Assembly: GCA_023128035.1 (NCBI GenBank) | Contig: JAGMES010000005.1 | Location: 1 to 64,000, forward strand | DNA from: Halanaerobiales bacterium | Lineage (GTDB): Bacteria > Bacillota_F > Halanaerobiia > DY22613 | Reading direction: 5' to 3' | Length of the DNA stretch: 64,000 nucleotides | Part shown: piece after piece, positions 40,016 to 48,742 of the stretch | How positions within the stretch are numbered: position 1 is the first letter of the stretch | How the letters are laid out: each line of letters begins with the position of its first letter | Notes under the pieces: generated by a model | Told to the model about the DNA's origin: nothing | Databases searched by the model: none | What the model saw: only the letters and a program-made list of their open reading frames with translations | Made by a program: the position numbers and the translations under genes

Positions 40016-41959
40016 CTAACCCAACAACGAAGCCGCTTCCTCCCACTTAAGCATTAACTCTTTAATTTTACCCTCCATCACTTGATTATCTTGATTTAAT
40101 TTATTCAAATATTCCAGTTTCCCGAGATTTTCCGGTATAATCATAAGTCTCTGATTTTCCTCTATCTTTGTTTCAAGAGTAGCTATCTCTTCTTCAAGAG
40201 ACTCTACTTCTCTTTGAAGCTGTTTTTGTATCATCTTCTGTTCTTTTTCCTGAGCTCTTTGAAATTGAGAGTGATTATGCTTTTTTTGTTCACTCTTTAT
40301 GGCTGTTTTTGCCAACATTTTTTGTTTTTTTATCTCTGCTTTTTTTAATAATTTTTGTTGATACTTATCATAATTTCCCGGGTAATAAACCAATTGCTGA
40401 TCTTCAATCGCATAGATCTCATCAACAACCCGATTTAAAAAATAACGGTCATGAGAAACAACCAGTAATGTTCCATCAAAATTTTTAAGTGATTCTTCGA
40501 ATATTTCAATTGATGGAAGATCAAGGTGGTTAGTCGGTTCATCCAGAATCAGGAAATTAACCTGGCTATGAACCATCTTCAGCATTATAAACCGACTTCG
40601 TTCTCCACCACTTAAATCTTTTACTAGCTTAAATACCTCTTCTCCTACAAATCCGTAATGAGCCAGAATTCCGCGGACTTTTGACTCTGGCATTGGACCT
40701 ACCGTATTACGCAAAGATTCCAAGAGAGTCAATTCCCCATCTTCAAATTTCTGATGTTGATCTAAATAGCCAATCTTCACATTAGCACCAACTTTTATTC
40801 CACCGTGATTAGGTTTATTCTCGCCCAGCATTAATTTCAGTAAAGTCGTCTTGCCTGAACCATTCGGGCCAATTAAACCTAGTCTCTGCCCATAAAAAAA
40901 TTTTAAATCTGTTGATTTAAGAAGGGTTTTTTGATCAAAACTTTTTTGCACTCCCTCCATTACCAATACTTCTTTTCCACTCCGACCGCCCTCAAACTGA
41001 AGTTGGAATTTTAGCTCATCCATAGTAGGACGGTCTAACTTCTCTATTTTCTCAATCTGTTTTTCGATATTGGCTGCTTGCTTATGCAATTTTTCATTAT
41101 CACCGATTCTGGCCCAGTTACGAATACGTTTAGCTGCCTCCTCTTTGTGCCGAATCACCTTTTGTTGATTCTCATACTTTTTTAAGGCAAGTTCATAACG
41201 TAACTTCCGCTCTTCTAAATAGTAGGAATAGTTTCCAGGATACTCTTCCTCTCCTCCATCTTTTATTTCAATTATTCTCTTGACCGTTTTATCAAGAAAA
41301 TATCGATCATGGGAGATGATTAAAGCAATTCCATTAAATTTGTTAAGATATCCTTCCAACCAGTCGATAGCAGACAAATCCAAATGGTTAGTTGGTTCAT
41401 CCAAAAGCATAATTTCTGGTTCAGAAAGAAGAAGAACAGCTAATTCTAATCGCGCCATCTCACCACCACTCAAATGAGTTATCTTGGTTTTAAAAGAAAT
41501 AGTGAATCCCAAGCCTTGGGTGATCTGTTTCATCCTACTTTCATAGATATATCCTCCCTGTTCTTCAAATTCTGCAGAAAGTTGACCATACTCCTCCATA
41601 TATCGATTGATATCTGCTTCTGTACATTGATTAGCCTGAGTCATGTGACCTTCTAATTCACGCATCCTGACTTCCATCTTCTTTAAATGGGCTGCCCCTT
41701 TCCAGAGCCTTTCCATAACTGTTTCATCTTGATTTCGTTTTGGAATTTGGGTCAAATACCCTATCCGTACATTTCTTCCAATCGCTATCGTTCCCTGATC
41801 AGGAACTTCTATTCCAGTAATCAACTTAAAGATTGTCGATTTACCAGAACCATTTGCTCCGATTAATCCTACCCGTTCACCGGGATAAAGTACCATCGAA
41901 AAATCCTCTAAGACCGATTCTAAACCAAAATTTTTCTTAATATGAGACAATGTAATCAT
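40016..41959 (-). CDS. ABC-F family ATPase, attenuator-controlled
   Basis: The 647-residue soluble protein has two ABC domains. Walker A motifs are IGANGSGKSTIFKLITG and IGPNGSGKTTLLKLMLG; signatures are HLSGGEMARLELA and DLSGGERSRFIMLK; the LLDEPTNHLDL boxes are intact. An interdomain linker (about 235-310) and a C-terminal coiled coil (about 545-640) complete the layout. ABC-F proteins act on the ribosome, and many protect it from antibiotics (VmlR and CplR types). The true start is ATG 41959 with AAGGAGG; the frame continues open to 42037 through the attenuator. A resistance role is inferred from the leader. Confidence 0.85.
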   Translation of the reverse strand: MITLSHIKKNFGLESVLEDFSMVLYPGERVGLIGANGSGKSTIFKLITGIEVPDQGTIAIGRNVRIGYLTQIPKRNQDETVMERLWKGAAHLKKMEVRMRELEGHMTQANQCTEADINRYMEEYGQLSAEFEEQGGYIYESRMKQITQGLGFTISFKTKITHLSGGEMARLELAVLLLSEPEIMLLDEPTNHLDLSAIDWLEGYLNKFNGIALIISHDRYFLDKTVKRIIEIKDGGEEEYPGNYSYYLEERKLRYELALKKYENQQKVIRHKEEAAKRIRNWARIGDNEKLHKQAANIEKQIEKIEKLDRPTMDELKFQLQFEGGRSGKEVLVMEGVQKSFDQKTLLKSTDLKFFYGQRLGLIGPNGSGKTTLLKLMLGENKPNHGGIKVGANVKIGYLDQHQKFEDGELTLLESLRNTVGPMPESKVRGILAHYGFVGEEVFKLVKDLSGGERSRFIMLKMVHSQVNFLILDEPTNHLDLPSIEIFEESLKNFDGTLLVVSHDRYFLNRVVDEIYAIEDQQLVYYPGNYDKYQQKLLKKAEIKKQKMLAKTAIKSEQKKHNHSQFQRAQEKEQKMIQKQLQREVESLEEEIATLETKIEENQRLMIIPENLGKLEYLNKLNQDNQVMEGKIKELMLKWEEAASLLG

Positions 41960-41969
41960 AACAATTTCC

Positions 41970-42066
41970 TCCTTCGCAAATAAAAAACCGCAGACAATTT
42001 GCCTACGGTCAGTTTTTTTGGATAAAATAAAAACCATGGCAATAGGTGATCAACCTAAACCATGGT
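41970..42066 (-). promoter_or_regulatory. Two consecutive terminator hairpins (attenuator) before ABC-F
   Basis: The first hairpin pairs the two CCATGG ends of 42034-42066 with a TTTTTATTTTA tail. The second pairs CCGTAGGCAA with TTGTCTGCGG (42008-41988) and is followed by TTTTTTATTT, directly before the ribosome site. Both come after a short leader reading frame, the layout of ribosome-mediated attenuation of ABC-F and Erm genes. Confidence 0.75.
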
Positions 42067-42103
42067 GGTATTTTTGATAAATTTTAAGTACTAAAAAATT
42101 ATC

Positions 42104-42217
42104 TTACCCCCCATAATCTGGTTGAATCGTATTATTGAATTTTGGACGCACGAACCCCTTGGGGGAAAGGGAAATTGCTGTTTTAGAATAAAAATTGTAC
42201 GCACCATTGCAGAACAT
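42104..42217 (-). CDS. Leader peptide of the ABC-F gene (37 residues)
   Basis: The ATG at 42217 follows AGGAGG, and the frame runs 37 codons to TAA at 42104. It contains FCNGAYNFYSK near the start and ends QPDYGG. It sits 38 nt downstream of a consensus promoter and upstream of two terminators, so it is probably a sensing leader. Drug-stalled translation would shift the RNA to the readthrough form. A decayed copy of its 3' part is at 60.6 kb. Confidence 0.7.
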   Translation of the reverse strand: MFCNGAYNFYSKTAISLSPKGFVRPKFNNTIQPDYGG

Positions 42218-42254
42218 ATTCAACCCTCCTATAGTTTCAGATACATCTCACTTC

Positions 42255-42284
42255 ATTTTACCATAATTTTCGGAAAACTGTCAA
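42255..42284 (-). promoter_or_regulatory. Promoter of the ABC-F leader
   Basis: TTGACA (42284-42279), an 18-base spacer and TAAAAT (42260-42255). It gives a leader of roughly 290 nt before the ABC-F start. Confidence 0.8.
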
Positions 42285-42454
42285 GGTAAGAACTAGATTT
42301 ATAATACCAGGTTTGACTTTTCTAAATTTGGTAAGTTTTTTAACATCCCAAAACTACTCCCCTTTGGTCTGAGTCCTCTTCACTACCATTAATTACAATA
42401 TTGCCGTTAGGCACGAATCACATTGAATATAAAATTGAAATCCTTTGTCAAACA

Positions 42455-42486
42455 TACAAAAACTGCATCCATGTATCACGGTGCAG
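42455..42486 (-). terminator. Intrinsic terminator after the TrpP-like gene
   Basis: CTGCACC and GGATGCAG pair around a short loop and are followed by TTTTTGT on the minus strand, about 45 nt past the stop. From here to the ABC-F promoter (42285-42454) nothing else is recognisable. Confidence 0.75.
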
Positions 42487-42529
42487 ATTTTGATTATGTT
42501 CCTTTATTTGATTAAAAAAAATCACATAA

Positions 42530-43039
42530 CTAGATCGACATATCTTCTACTGGAGAATTAATTTTTTGCATTAACTCTTGCAAAATTACCAAAACAATTA
42601 CATTCATTAATGTCCCAGGAATTGCAACTCCTATAAATAAAGTTAATCCAGATGTGGGTAATCCAACCAAAATTGAAGCTGTTAATAGAAAGATACTTGC
42701 ACTAAGTAATGATCCAATTATTCCTACTAACACTACAATAATTTTTTTAATTATCTTAACTCTACTTACCAAAAAATACATAGCTAATCCAGATATCAAT
42801 TTGTCTATTAAATTTGGTATTTGCCCTCCTGGAAATCCAGTTGTTAAAGCAGTAATAATCCCAACTCCCAATGATGTTAACAAGACAAGTTTAAAGTCTC
42901 TCTTATTTAGAACCACTAAAAAAAGCATTACCAAAGTAAAATCAGGTTTCATTCCAAAAAGTATTGGAGGACATACCGTATGAAGAACAAATCCCAATCC
43001 AACCATAACAGACGCCTGAACAAAATCTTTTAAGTTCAT
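42530..43039 (-). CDS. TrpP-like tryptophan transporter family membrane protein
   Basis: The 169-residue protein has five to six membrane segments. Its N-terminus (HTVCPPILFGMKPDFTLVM) and the FPGGQIPNLIDKLISG segment match the pattern of TrpP from B. subtilis, a tryptophan uptake protein. No T-box or TRAP site was seen upstream, and it follows the AlkC-like gene by 11 bp, so it is not regulated like a biosynthetic trp gene here. Confidence 0.7.
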   Translation of the reverse strand: MNLKDFVQASVMVGLGFVLHTVCPPILFGMKPDFTLVMLFLVVLNKRDFKLVLLTSLGVGIITALTTGFPGGQIPNLIDKLISGLAMYFLVSRVKIIKKIIVVLVGIIGSLLSASIFLLTASILVGLPTSGLTLFIGVAIPGTLMNVIVLVILQELMQKINSPVEDMSI

Positions 43040-43050
43040 TTTTTCACTCC

Positions 43051-44187
43051 TTACGATCTATGAAAATTTAAATGTGAAACGCATTTGACTTTCCCATTGA
43101 CAATCCAATCAATGATATATGCTCCATTCTCAAGTTTGCAGTTACTAGTGTCCGTTAAATGATGTTTTCTCTCAAAAACAATAGATTCTAAAGATCCTAT
43201 ATGCACTTCGCCCCCTTCATATATCCTAACTCTTGGTTTATTGCCTTTTCCAGGCATAGTTAATCTATACTGTAGATATGCTGAAAAATCTTTCAAGGCT
43301 TTATTTTCCAAAGTAATTTTAAAAACAATTACTTCATTAAGTTGAATATCAAAACCATTCACAGCTTCTACTTTCATGTCAATGCATTCTGCAATCTCAT
43401 ATCCAAAAACATGTTGAACTTTTCCGAAATCCTTTTTCCGAAGCCATCGTAAACCATGCTTAATAACCCACTCTACCGTAGATAAATCTTTCTCCTTCCA
43501 CATGGAACACCAATTTATTGCAATCTCTTGATTGTCTTTTGATATATCATTAATACTATTCGCCACCGCTTTATTAACATATTTTGATGGATCATCAATC
43601 AGATAATCAATAATTGAAAAGATTTTTTCAGGATCTTCTCGTAAGAATGGGATGAAAGGAACCCATACTCCCCTCGGACGAGTTGCTTCAACACACGCCC
43701 TTCTGACATTTTCTCTGGAATCATATTTCAACCTCTCCAACTCACTTATAAAAGAAGGTCCATTTTGCAATAGAAGTTGTCTCATCGCTCCCTGAGCATT
43801 TTCCCGTGGCCCTGTTGCAGGATCATCAGCGATTTCTATTAACCGCTCTAAACATTTGATAGGCTCACCACCCAAGGTGAAAACAAACATATCTGGAACT
43901 CTACAACGAATTCGATGATTATTCGATTTAGCAAAATACTCTGTCAATTCTAGTTGAGTACTACTATCTACACCCAAGCTTAACACATTTTCTGTAACAT
44001 TTTTAGCTTGTTCAGTTAATGTTAGTTCATAAAAACCTTCTTCTATCATTGACTTGATTCTTTCTTCAACTATATTTTTTTGAAATCCAAAATCAAGTAA
44101 ATGCTTTTTTACTCCCTCTAAATAACCATCCTTTGGATCAGACTTTGGAACCCCTAGACTCTTTTTTCGTTCTTTAATGATCTTCAT
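43051..44187 (-). CDS. AlkC/AlkD-like HEAT-repeat DNA glycosylase homologue
   Basis: The 378-residue protein has HEAT-like helices with RPRGVWVPFIPFLREDPEKI, DPSKYVNKAVANSINDISKD and VEWVIKHGLRWLRKKDFG. That is the pattern of the AlkC branch of alkylpurine DNA glycosylases. The last 110 residues are beta-rich (VIVFKITLENK; ERKHHLTDTS) and fit AlkC's C-terminal immunoglobulin-like domain. It would excise alkylated purines. The first 60 residues match less well. Confidence 0.75.
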   Translation of the reverse strand: MKIIKERKKSLGVPKSDPKDGYLEGVKKHLLDFGFQKNIVEERIKSMIEEGFYELTLTEQAKNVTENVLSLGVDSSTQLELTEYFAKSNNHRIRCRVPDMFVFTLGGEPIKCLERLIEIADDPATGPRENAQGAMRQLLLQNGPSFISELERLKYDSRENVRRACVEATRPRGVWVPFIPFLREDPEKIFSIIDYLIDDPSKYVNKAVANSINDISKDNQEIAINWCSMWKEKDLSTVEWVIKHGLRWLRKKDFGKVQHVFGYEIAECIDMKVEAVNGFDIQLNEVIVFKITLENKALKDFSAYLQYRLTMPGKGNKPRVRIYEGGEVHIGSLESIVFERKHHLTDTSNCKLENGAYIIDWIVNGKVKCVSHLNFHRS

Positions 44188-44199
44188 TTTAATCCTCCA

Positions 44200-44744
44200 T
44201 TACAAACCTTTATTTGCCTTTATACTATTAAGTAGCATATTGGTATAAGGACCAGAATTACAGGTGAATTTTCCATACTTTTCTTTTAATTCTGAAATTG
44301 GTACAACACAATATTAAAACCATATTTTCCAAAAAACAGCTTACCCTCATTAATGACAAAATCACACCTAGCAAAAAGTTTTGCAAGACACAAGTTTTTA
44401 TCTACATCGCCAGCTAATAAATAATTCCTCTCTTCCTGTTTGTATCCTAAATATTTCAACATTTCATTAATGTTGTTCTTAAAAAACCTCTTTGAAATCG
44501 AAAATATTAGCTGCATTAACTTAGATATTCTTCGATCTATATCCTGCATTATATACTTATCAAAAATAAATGGATAATAAAGTGGTATGGCTTCTTTATA
44601 AATAGGTGAAGAAGATTTGAATTTAGTCTCAAACTGTTCTAAATTCAACTTAGCCATAGTGGGATACTTTAGAATAATTTGATCAAAAAGCGGCATTTTT
44701 TGAATCCTCAACTCTAAACTCTCCCCTCTAAGCTTTTTCGACAT
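44200..44744 (-). pseudogene. Frameshifted, truncated ATP-grasp-like biosynthetic protein
   Basis: An open frame of 152 residues ends at 44286, but coding sequence plainly continues in another frame to a stop at 44200. It reads CVVPISELKEKYGKFTCNSG, then PYTNMLLNSIKANKGL. The middle carries LCLAKLFARCDFVINEGKLF, like the N-terminal half of circularly permuted ATP-grasp enzymes. The expected catalytic C-terminal half is absent. It overlaps the MFS gene by 17 bases. The exact family is uncertain. Confidence 0.55.
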
Positions 44745-45941
44745 AACCTTCCTGCTTAATATATTTCTTAAACATTATTGAACACATAACCGGGCCAGCA
44801 AACATAATACACCCAAGTAATATCCCTAAATGATCATAACTAAGACTCTTTAAAATAACAATATAAGAAACTGTTCCTAATAAAAATACTAACTGACCCA
44901 TAGTCATATAAAATGAACTCATTCTTCCAACTAATTTTTCTTCTGCGAAAGTAATAATACTTGTATCCAGAGTAACCTCTGCTGTAATCATTGTTATATC
45001 ATGCAAAAGAACACAAAGAAGGAACAAGTAGATATTATTTGATAAGAACATACATGTGAAAATAATAGCATTTAGCCCATTTACTATAATATTCAAGTAT
45101 GGAAAACTAGCTACATTTAGTTCAATCTTTTTTAAATATCTCTTGATTGCAAACCCACCTAATACACATCCAACACCACCAGCAGTATAAGCTAACCCTA
45201 GCCAAAACTCTGATTTCAAAAGTTTATCAAGAACTAACAACGAAAAGACTACATTCCCTATACCATATACAAACTGCCGAAAGGAAAAGATAGTTATAAT
45301 ATTTTTTATTATTGGGGTATTCTTTACTACAACCATTCCTTCTTTGACATCATCCCACATGTTCTTAACTACCTGTCCTAAACTCTTAGATGAATGATCT
45401 GATTCCATAACATCAAGTTTCATTGATAAAATAATCAGAGCAGACACGAAAAATGTACACGCATCAAAAATAAATAGAACCTTTGCTCCAAACAATTCAA
45501 AAAAATAACCTCCAATACCTGTTGCGATCAGCATTGTTGCGTACCTAATAATTGTTAATTCTGAAGTTGCTTTCGCATAGTCTTTTTTATCCTTAAATAA
45601 TGTTGGGATTATAGCCATTCTAGTGGGATCAAACATAGCAATAGAGGCATTCATTATAAAATAGAATACATAAATCACAATTATCGAACTATTAGTATTA
45701 AATGCTAACAATCCGACTGCTATGCAAGATATTATCTCTGAAATAGCCATTATTTTTTGTTTATTAAATCGGTCTACAAAAAAAGCAGATGAAAAACTAA
45801 AAATGATTTTGGGTAAAAACTTTACAATAAAAGCCATACCAAGTGCTAATTCACTACCGGTTTTTCTATAGACTAAAGAAATTATTGCAATTAAATTAAA
45901 CCAACTCCCAATGCTATTATAAGCTTCCTATAATTTTTCAC
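44728..45941 (-). pseudogene. MFS efflux transporter with an N-terminal frameshift
   Basis: An MFS protein of the bacilysin- or macrolide-exporter type has eleven or so membrane segments and the loop 2-3 DRFNKQK. The 369-residue open frame begins at ATG 45837, too late to include helix 1. A well-placed GTG at 45941 behind AGGAGG begins MKNYRK, and the same protein then continues in another frame as SIGSWFNLIAIISLVYRKTG. One indel near codon 7 explains this. It may be inactive. Confidence 0.65.
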
Positions 45942-45954
45942 TATTTCTCTCCTC

Positions 45955-46799
45955 CTAAGAAATTTTAATTTCTATTTTTTCCTTAATTAAATTTCTTATA
46001 TACTCCATTTGATCATAACTTTTACCTATATAAAGAATCTGACCTATTCTTTCTAGGCGATGTGGGAAACACTCAAGAATATCTCCTGCTTTTTTATTAA
46101 ATTGAATAGAAATAATTTCTTCTAACTCCTTGAGATCATTATTTATTGAAATTTCTTCTATCTTTCCTTCTGGATAACTCATATGAATAGATGGCAATCT
46201 ATGTCCTATTTCTACAAAGTACGGTTCTCCCGTTGTAAACTTATCAGTTATACAAAAAGGGATAAACGCACCCTGATTAACAAACCCTTCAACACTAATT
46301 TCTGTGCCTGCTATATATTCTTCAACCAATAATTCTTGCTTGTTCTGTAGAAATCTATGTGATTTATAGTACTTTTCAACTATATTCAAATCTTTGGACG
46401 TCTTTACTTTAAACACTCCTACACTTCCCACCATATCTAATGGCTTTACAATCATTGGTCTTTGTTCCTCATCATCTATATACTTTTTTACTTCAATAAT
46501 TCCCCGACATTTATTATATCTTATATTTGGTAACCCTGCTTGATCTAAGGTAACTCTAGTCAAATACTTATCACGAGTTCTCTGAACTGCTATCATTGAA
46601 TTTCCAGTTAAATTTGCTAATTCACGTAATCTAGCGGCATTTTCTAATTGAAATTCTGATGGATATAGATTTTATTATCGTCTGAAACCTCTTTCATAGA
46701 TTTAAGACCTTATAAAAAGCTTTCCCCCTCTTTAGATGCTATTGGATACTCTAAAATTGGGTAAAAATGATGAGAAATTGGATAAATATCAGTATACAT
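45955..46799 (-). pseudogene. Degraded ATP-grasp ligase (BacD-like)
   Basis: The remaining 213-residue frame (from 46596) holds RTRDKYLTRVTLDQAGLPN, MIVKPLDMVGSVGVFKV and VEEYIAGTEISVEGFV, the ATP-grasp B and core strands. The next region jumps to a C-terminal piece and lacks the metal-binding catalytic part. Upstream, in other frames, are an RBS plus ATG at 46799 (MYTDIYPISHHF) and YPSEFQLENAARLRELANL. Several indels and an internal deletion are evident. Pairing with an MFS exporter suggests a lost peptide or amino-acid-ligase pathway. Confidence 0.65.
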
Positions 46800-47313
46800 T
46801 TCTTTTCTCTCCTTTTTTTATCTTAATCTTATGAATTGTATATAATTTTATTTTTACTATTTTTTTCTTCATTGTGATATTACCATAATTTTACCCAAGG
46901 AGCAATACTTTCGTTTGCTTATACCGAAAAAAACTATTAATTACAGATTTTTTGACGAACTTTAATTATTAGTTATTTTGCCAATTGAGAAACTTATACC
47001 TTTGTTTAGTGGGCCATTTATAAAAGAATATTATATAAATTTGATGGAGTATCTTTAACCATAGATAAGCTTTTTAACATTGTGATTTGAAGCAGTCATT
47101 CAAATACTCTTCATACATCAAATTTGCTGTAAATATATCCAACATTGTTTTGAATAGATTGTTCATCTATTCCTAAAGCCTCTAAATAATGCTCAATATG
47201 GCAAATGTAACTTTTAGCCTGTGGAACAATTTCAGAAATATTCAGGATGATTGAAATAGATTTTAGATGCTTTTTAACTTAATGCTAAAAGACTTATTCA
47301 ACTATAGATATAT
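46800..47313. other. Gene-poor AT-rich gap with a coding relic
   Basis: About 510 bp. At 47278-47111 (minus) there is a 55-codon open stretch without a start codon, containing VPQAKSYICHIEHYLEAL and SIQNNVGYIYSKFDV. It reads like the end of a lost gene. The rest shows nothing recognisable. Confidence 0.35.
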
Positions 47314-47592
47314 TTATACCTGAAAAAAACCAGCCAAATAGCCCATGAATACTCCTTTTTTTACTTGTTCATTAACTCTTTTTGATATGATTCTATCTAT
47401 AGCTTTAAATAGTTCAAGTATAGTTTTTATATGTTCATCATCACCATGTAATACTATTTCATCTTCAAGAAATTTTCTTTTATCTCCTTTAGCAAATAAA
47501 ACTACTACTGTTTTATCTTCTTCAACATTAACATGACAAACATTTTTAAAACTCCTAACTGTTCCATCTCGCATTAGTAAATGATAATTCAT
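47314..47592 (-). CDS. Hypothetical 92-residue protein
   Basis: I do not recognise this family. The protein has a beta-rich first half (NYHLLMRDGTVRSFKNVCHV; DKTVVVLFAKGDKRKF) and a helical second half ending FMGYLAGFFQV. It has no signal peptide. The start is ATG 47592 after GGTAGGTG. It follows the broken HTH gene by 23 bp and would be cotranscribed with it, away from the XRE gene at 48074. Confidence 0.5.
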   Translation of the reverse strand: MNYHLLMRDGTVRSFKNVCHVNVEEDKTVVVLFAKGDKRKFLEDEIVLHGDDEHIKTILELFKAIDRIISKRVNEQVKKGVFMGYLAGFFQV

Positions 47593-47615
47593 CAACTACA
47601 CCTACCTTTTTTTTA

Positions 47616-47824
47616 TTAATCAACAAAAATATAATCCATAAAATTTAAACATTCCTTCTCACAAAGCTTAATTAAACCGCTTAAAATTTTTTTACCTACC
47701 CCACGTTGCTCTCACATCACTCGATAAACATATGAATAATCCAAACCTAACTTTTGAGCAAATATGACTTTACTCCATCCCTTACCTGTCAAAAACCTAC
47801 TTATTTTTCTACATTCAATTTCAT
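47616..47824 (-). pseudogene. Broken small HTH protein, paralogue of the 18.3-kb gene
   Basis: The decayed reading (with one frameshift after MKLNVEK and a TGA codon inside) is SRFLTGKGWSKVIFAQKLGL, then DYSYVYRVM, stop, EQRGVGKKILSGLIKLCEKE and LNFMDYIFVD. It aligns over its whole length with the intact 69-residue protein at 18284-18493. It is divergent to an XRE gene, as is its paralogue. Confidence 0.85.
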
Positions 47825-47989
47825 TGTAGTCACCCCTTCTAACACTTCACTTAGGATAAAAATACCTTATAGTCTGTTTTGTTAATGAAAATACTATATC
47901 AGGTAATTATTATTATAACTAAAAATTTTCCTATTGTCAATAATTTTCTTATTAATTTGACGTTAGTTCTAATATTTGAGTGTACCTAT

Positions 47990-48018
47990 TTGACTTTTAA
48001 TAATAGCTATAATATAAT
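47990..48018 (+). promoter_or_regulatory. Promoter of the second XRE gene
   Basis: TTGACT (47990-47995), 17 bases, then TATAAT (48013-48018). TTGTCAATAAT and TTTGACG elements lie upstream near 47934-47965, resembling the repeated TGTCAA motifs at the first cassette. Confidence 0.65.
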
Positions 48019-48073
48019 TTTACATAGGTAGAAATATTTTAAACGCATAATTTATTCGAATTGAGGTGTCCAT

Positions 48074-48475
48074 ATGGGTAATGACTCTACTTTTGGAGTA
48101 TATCTTAAAAAATTACGAGAGTCACGAAACTTAAAAATATCTTCTTTGGCAAAAAAATCTGGAGTAAGCACATCTTATTTATCCAGAATTGAAGAAGGTA
48201 GTCGAAAAACTCCACAACCTGACATTCTTCGAAAGCTTACTCCTCATCTTGATGTTGGATACTTTGAGCTTATGTTAAAGGCTGGTCATATTCCCGAAGA
48301 CTCTGAAATACTTTTTGTTGACGACGATCAAACAAAGCAACTCATCTTAAATATGAGCGAAAGTAAAAAACATCTATTCAAAGAATTAGATGATTTAGAT
48401 GAAGAAACTATATTTTCTTTGGTGGAATTTATACAGAACTTTAAGAAATGCAATTTTAAAAAAGATTCAGATTAA
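48074..48475 (+). CDS. XRE-family transcriptional regulator
   Basis: The 133-residue protein has an HTH domain, with NLKISSLAKKSGVSTSYLSR and IEEGSRKTPQPDILRKL, and a C-terminal helix HLFKELDDLDEETIFSLVEF. It is collinear with the XRE protein at 18656, sharing the PxPDIL and YxEL(M)xKAGxI segments. It is convergent with the TPR-peptide unit and shares its terminator. It may regulate the neighbouring genes, but this is unproven. Confidence 0.75.
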   Translation: MGNDSTFGVYLKKLRESRNLKISSLAKKSGVSTSYLSRIEEGSRKTPQPDILRKLTPHLDVGYFELMLKAGHIPEDSEILFVDDDQTKQLILNMSESKKHLFKELDDLDEETIFSLVEFIQNFKKCNFKKDSD

Positions 48476-48480
48476 TCAAT

Positions 48481-48525
48481 CAAATGCAAAAAGACTCCAA
48501 AATAATTGGAGTCTTTTTGCATTTG
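48481..48525. terminator. Bidirectional terminator between the XRE gene and the peptide gene
   Basis: A perfect 20-base stem, CAAATGCAAAAAGACTCCAA against its complement with a five-base loop, has runs of T or A on both sides. It can end both convergent transcripts. Confidence 0.85.
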
Positions 48526-48556
48526 AAATCTTTTTACGAATTATATTTTCTATTGT

Positions 48557-48706
48557 TTATTCTCCTACAGGTTGTGGAAATGGATAAGAAAATACAATTT
48601 CATCACAACTTTCGCCTCCAGGTACAGGAAACGGATTAGCTAAAGCAACAAAAGAGCATGACACAATTAACAATATGATCATCAAAATACTAGATAACTT
48701 TTTCAA
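48557..48706 (-). CDS. Short exported peptide precursor (49 residues), candidate signalling peptide
   Basis: A TTG start (48706) lies 9 nt after AGGAG. The first 23 residues are a signal sequence: KKLSS, then a hydrophobic run, then SCSFVALA. Two cleavage options exist: lipobox IVSC or a signal peptidase I site after ALA. The remaining 26 residues hold two near-copies, NPFPVPGGE and YPFPQPVGE (PFPxPxGE). It follows a TPR-protein gene by 36 bp on the same strand, the arrangement of Rap-Phr and other RRNPP receptor-peptide pairs. A receptor-ligand function is inference. Confidence 0.6.
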   Translation of the reverse strand: MKKLSSILMIILLIVSCSFVALANPFPVPGGESCDEIVFSYPFPQPVGE

Positions 48707-48742
48707 AATAAATTTCTCCTTTCAGTTTTATTTTGATTAACA

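Noticed and set aside
41960..42037. N-terminal extension of the ABC-F protein from an ATG at 42037
   Set aside because: The frame is open by chance through the attenuator hairpins; the ATG at 41959 has the ribosome site and matches the family start.
42285..42454. Possible T-box or trp regulatory RNA near the TrpP-like gene
   Set aside because: The segment lies downstream of that gene, not upstream, and contains no recognisable T-box core; the real upstream space is 11 bp.
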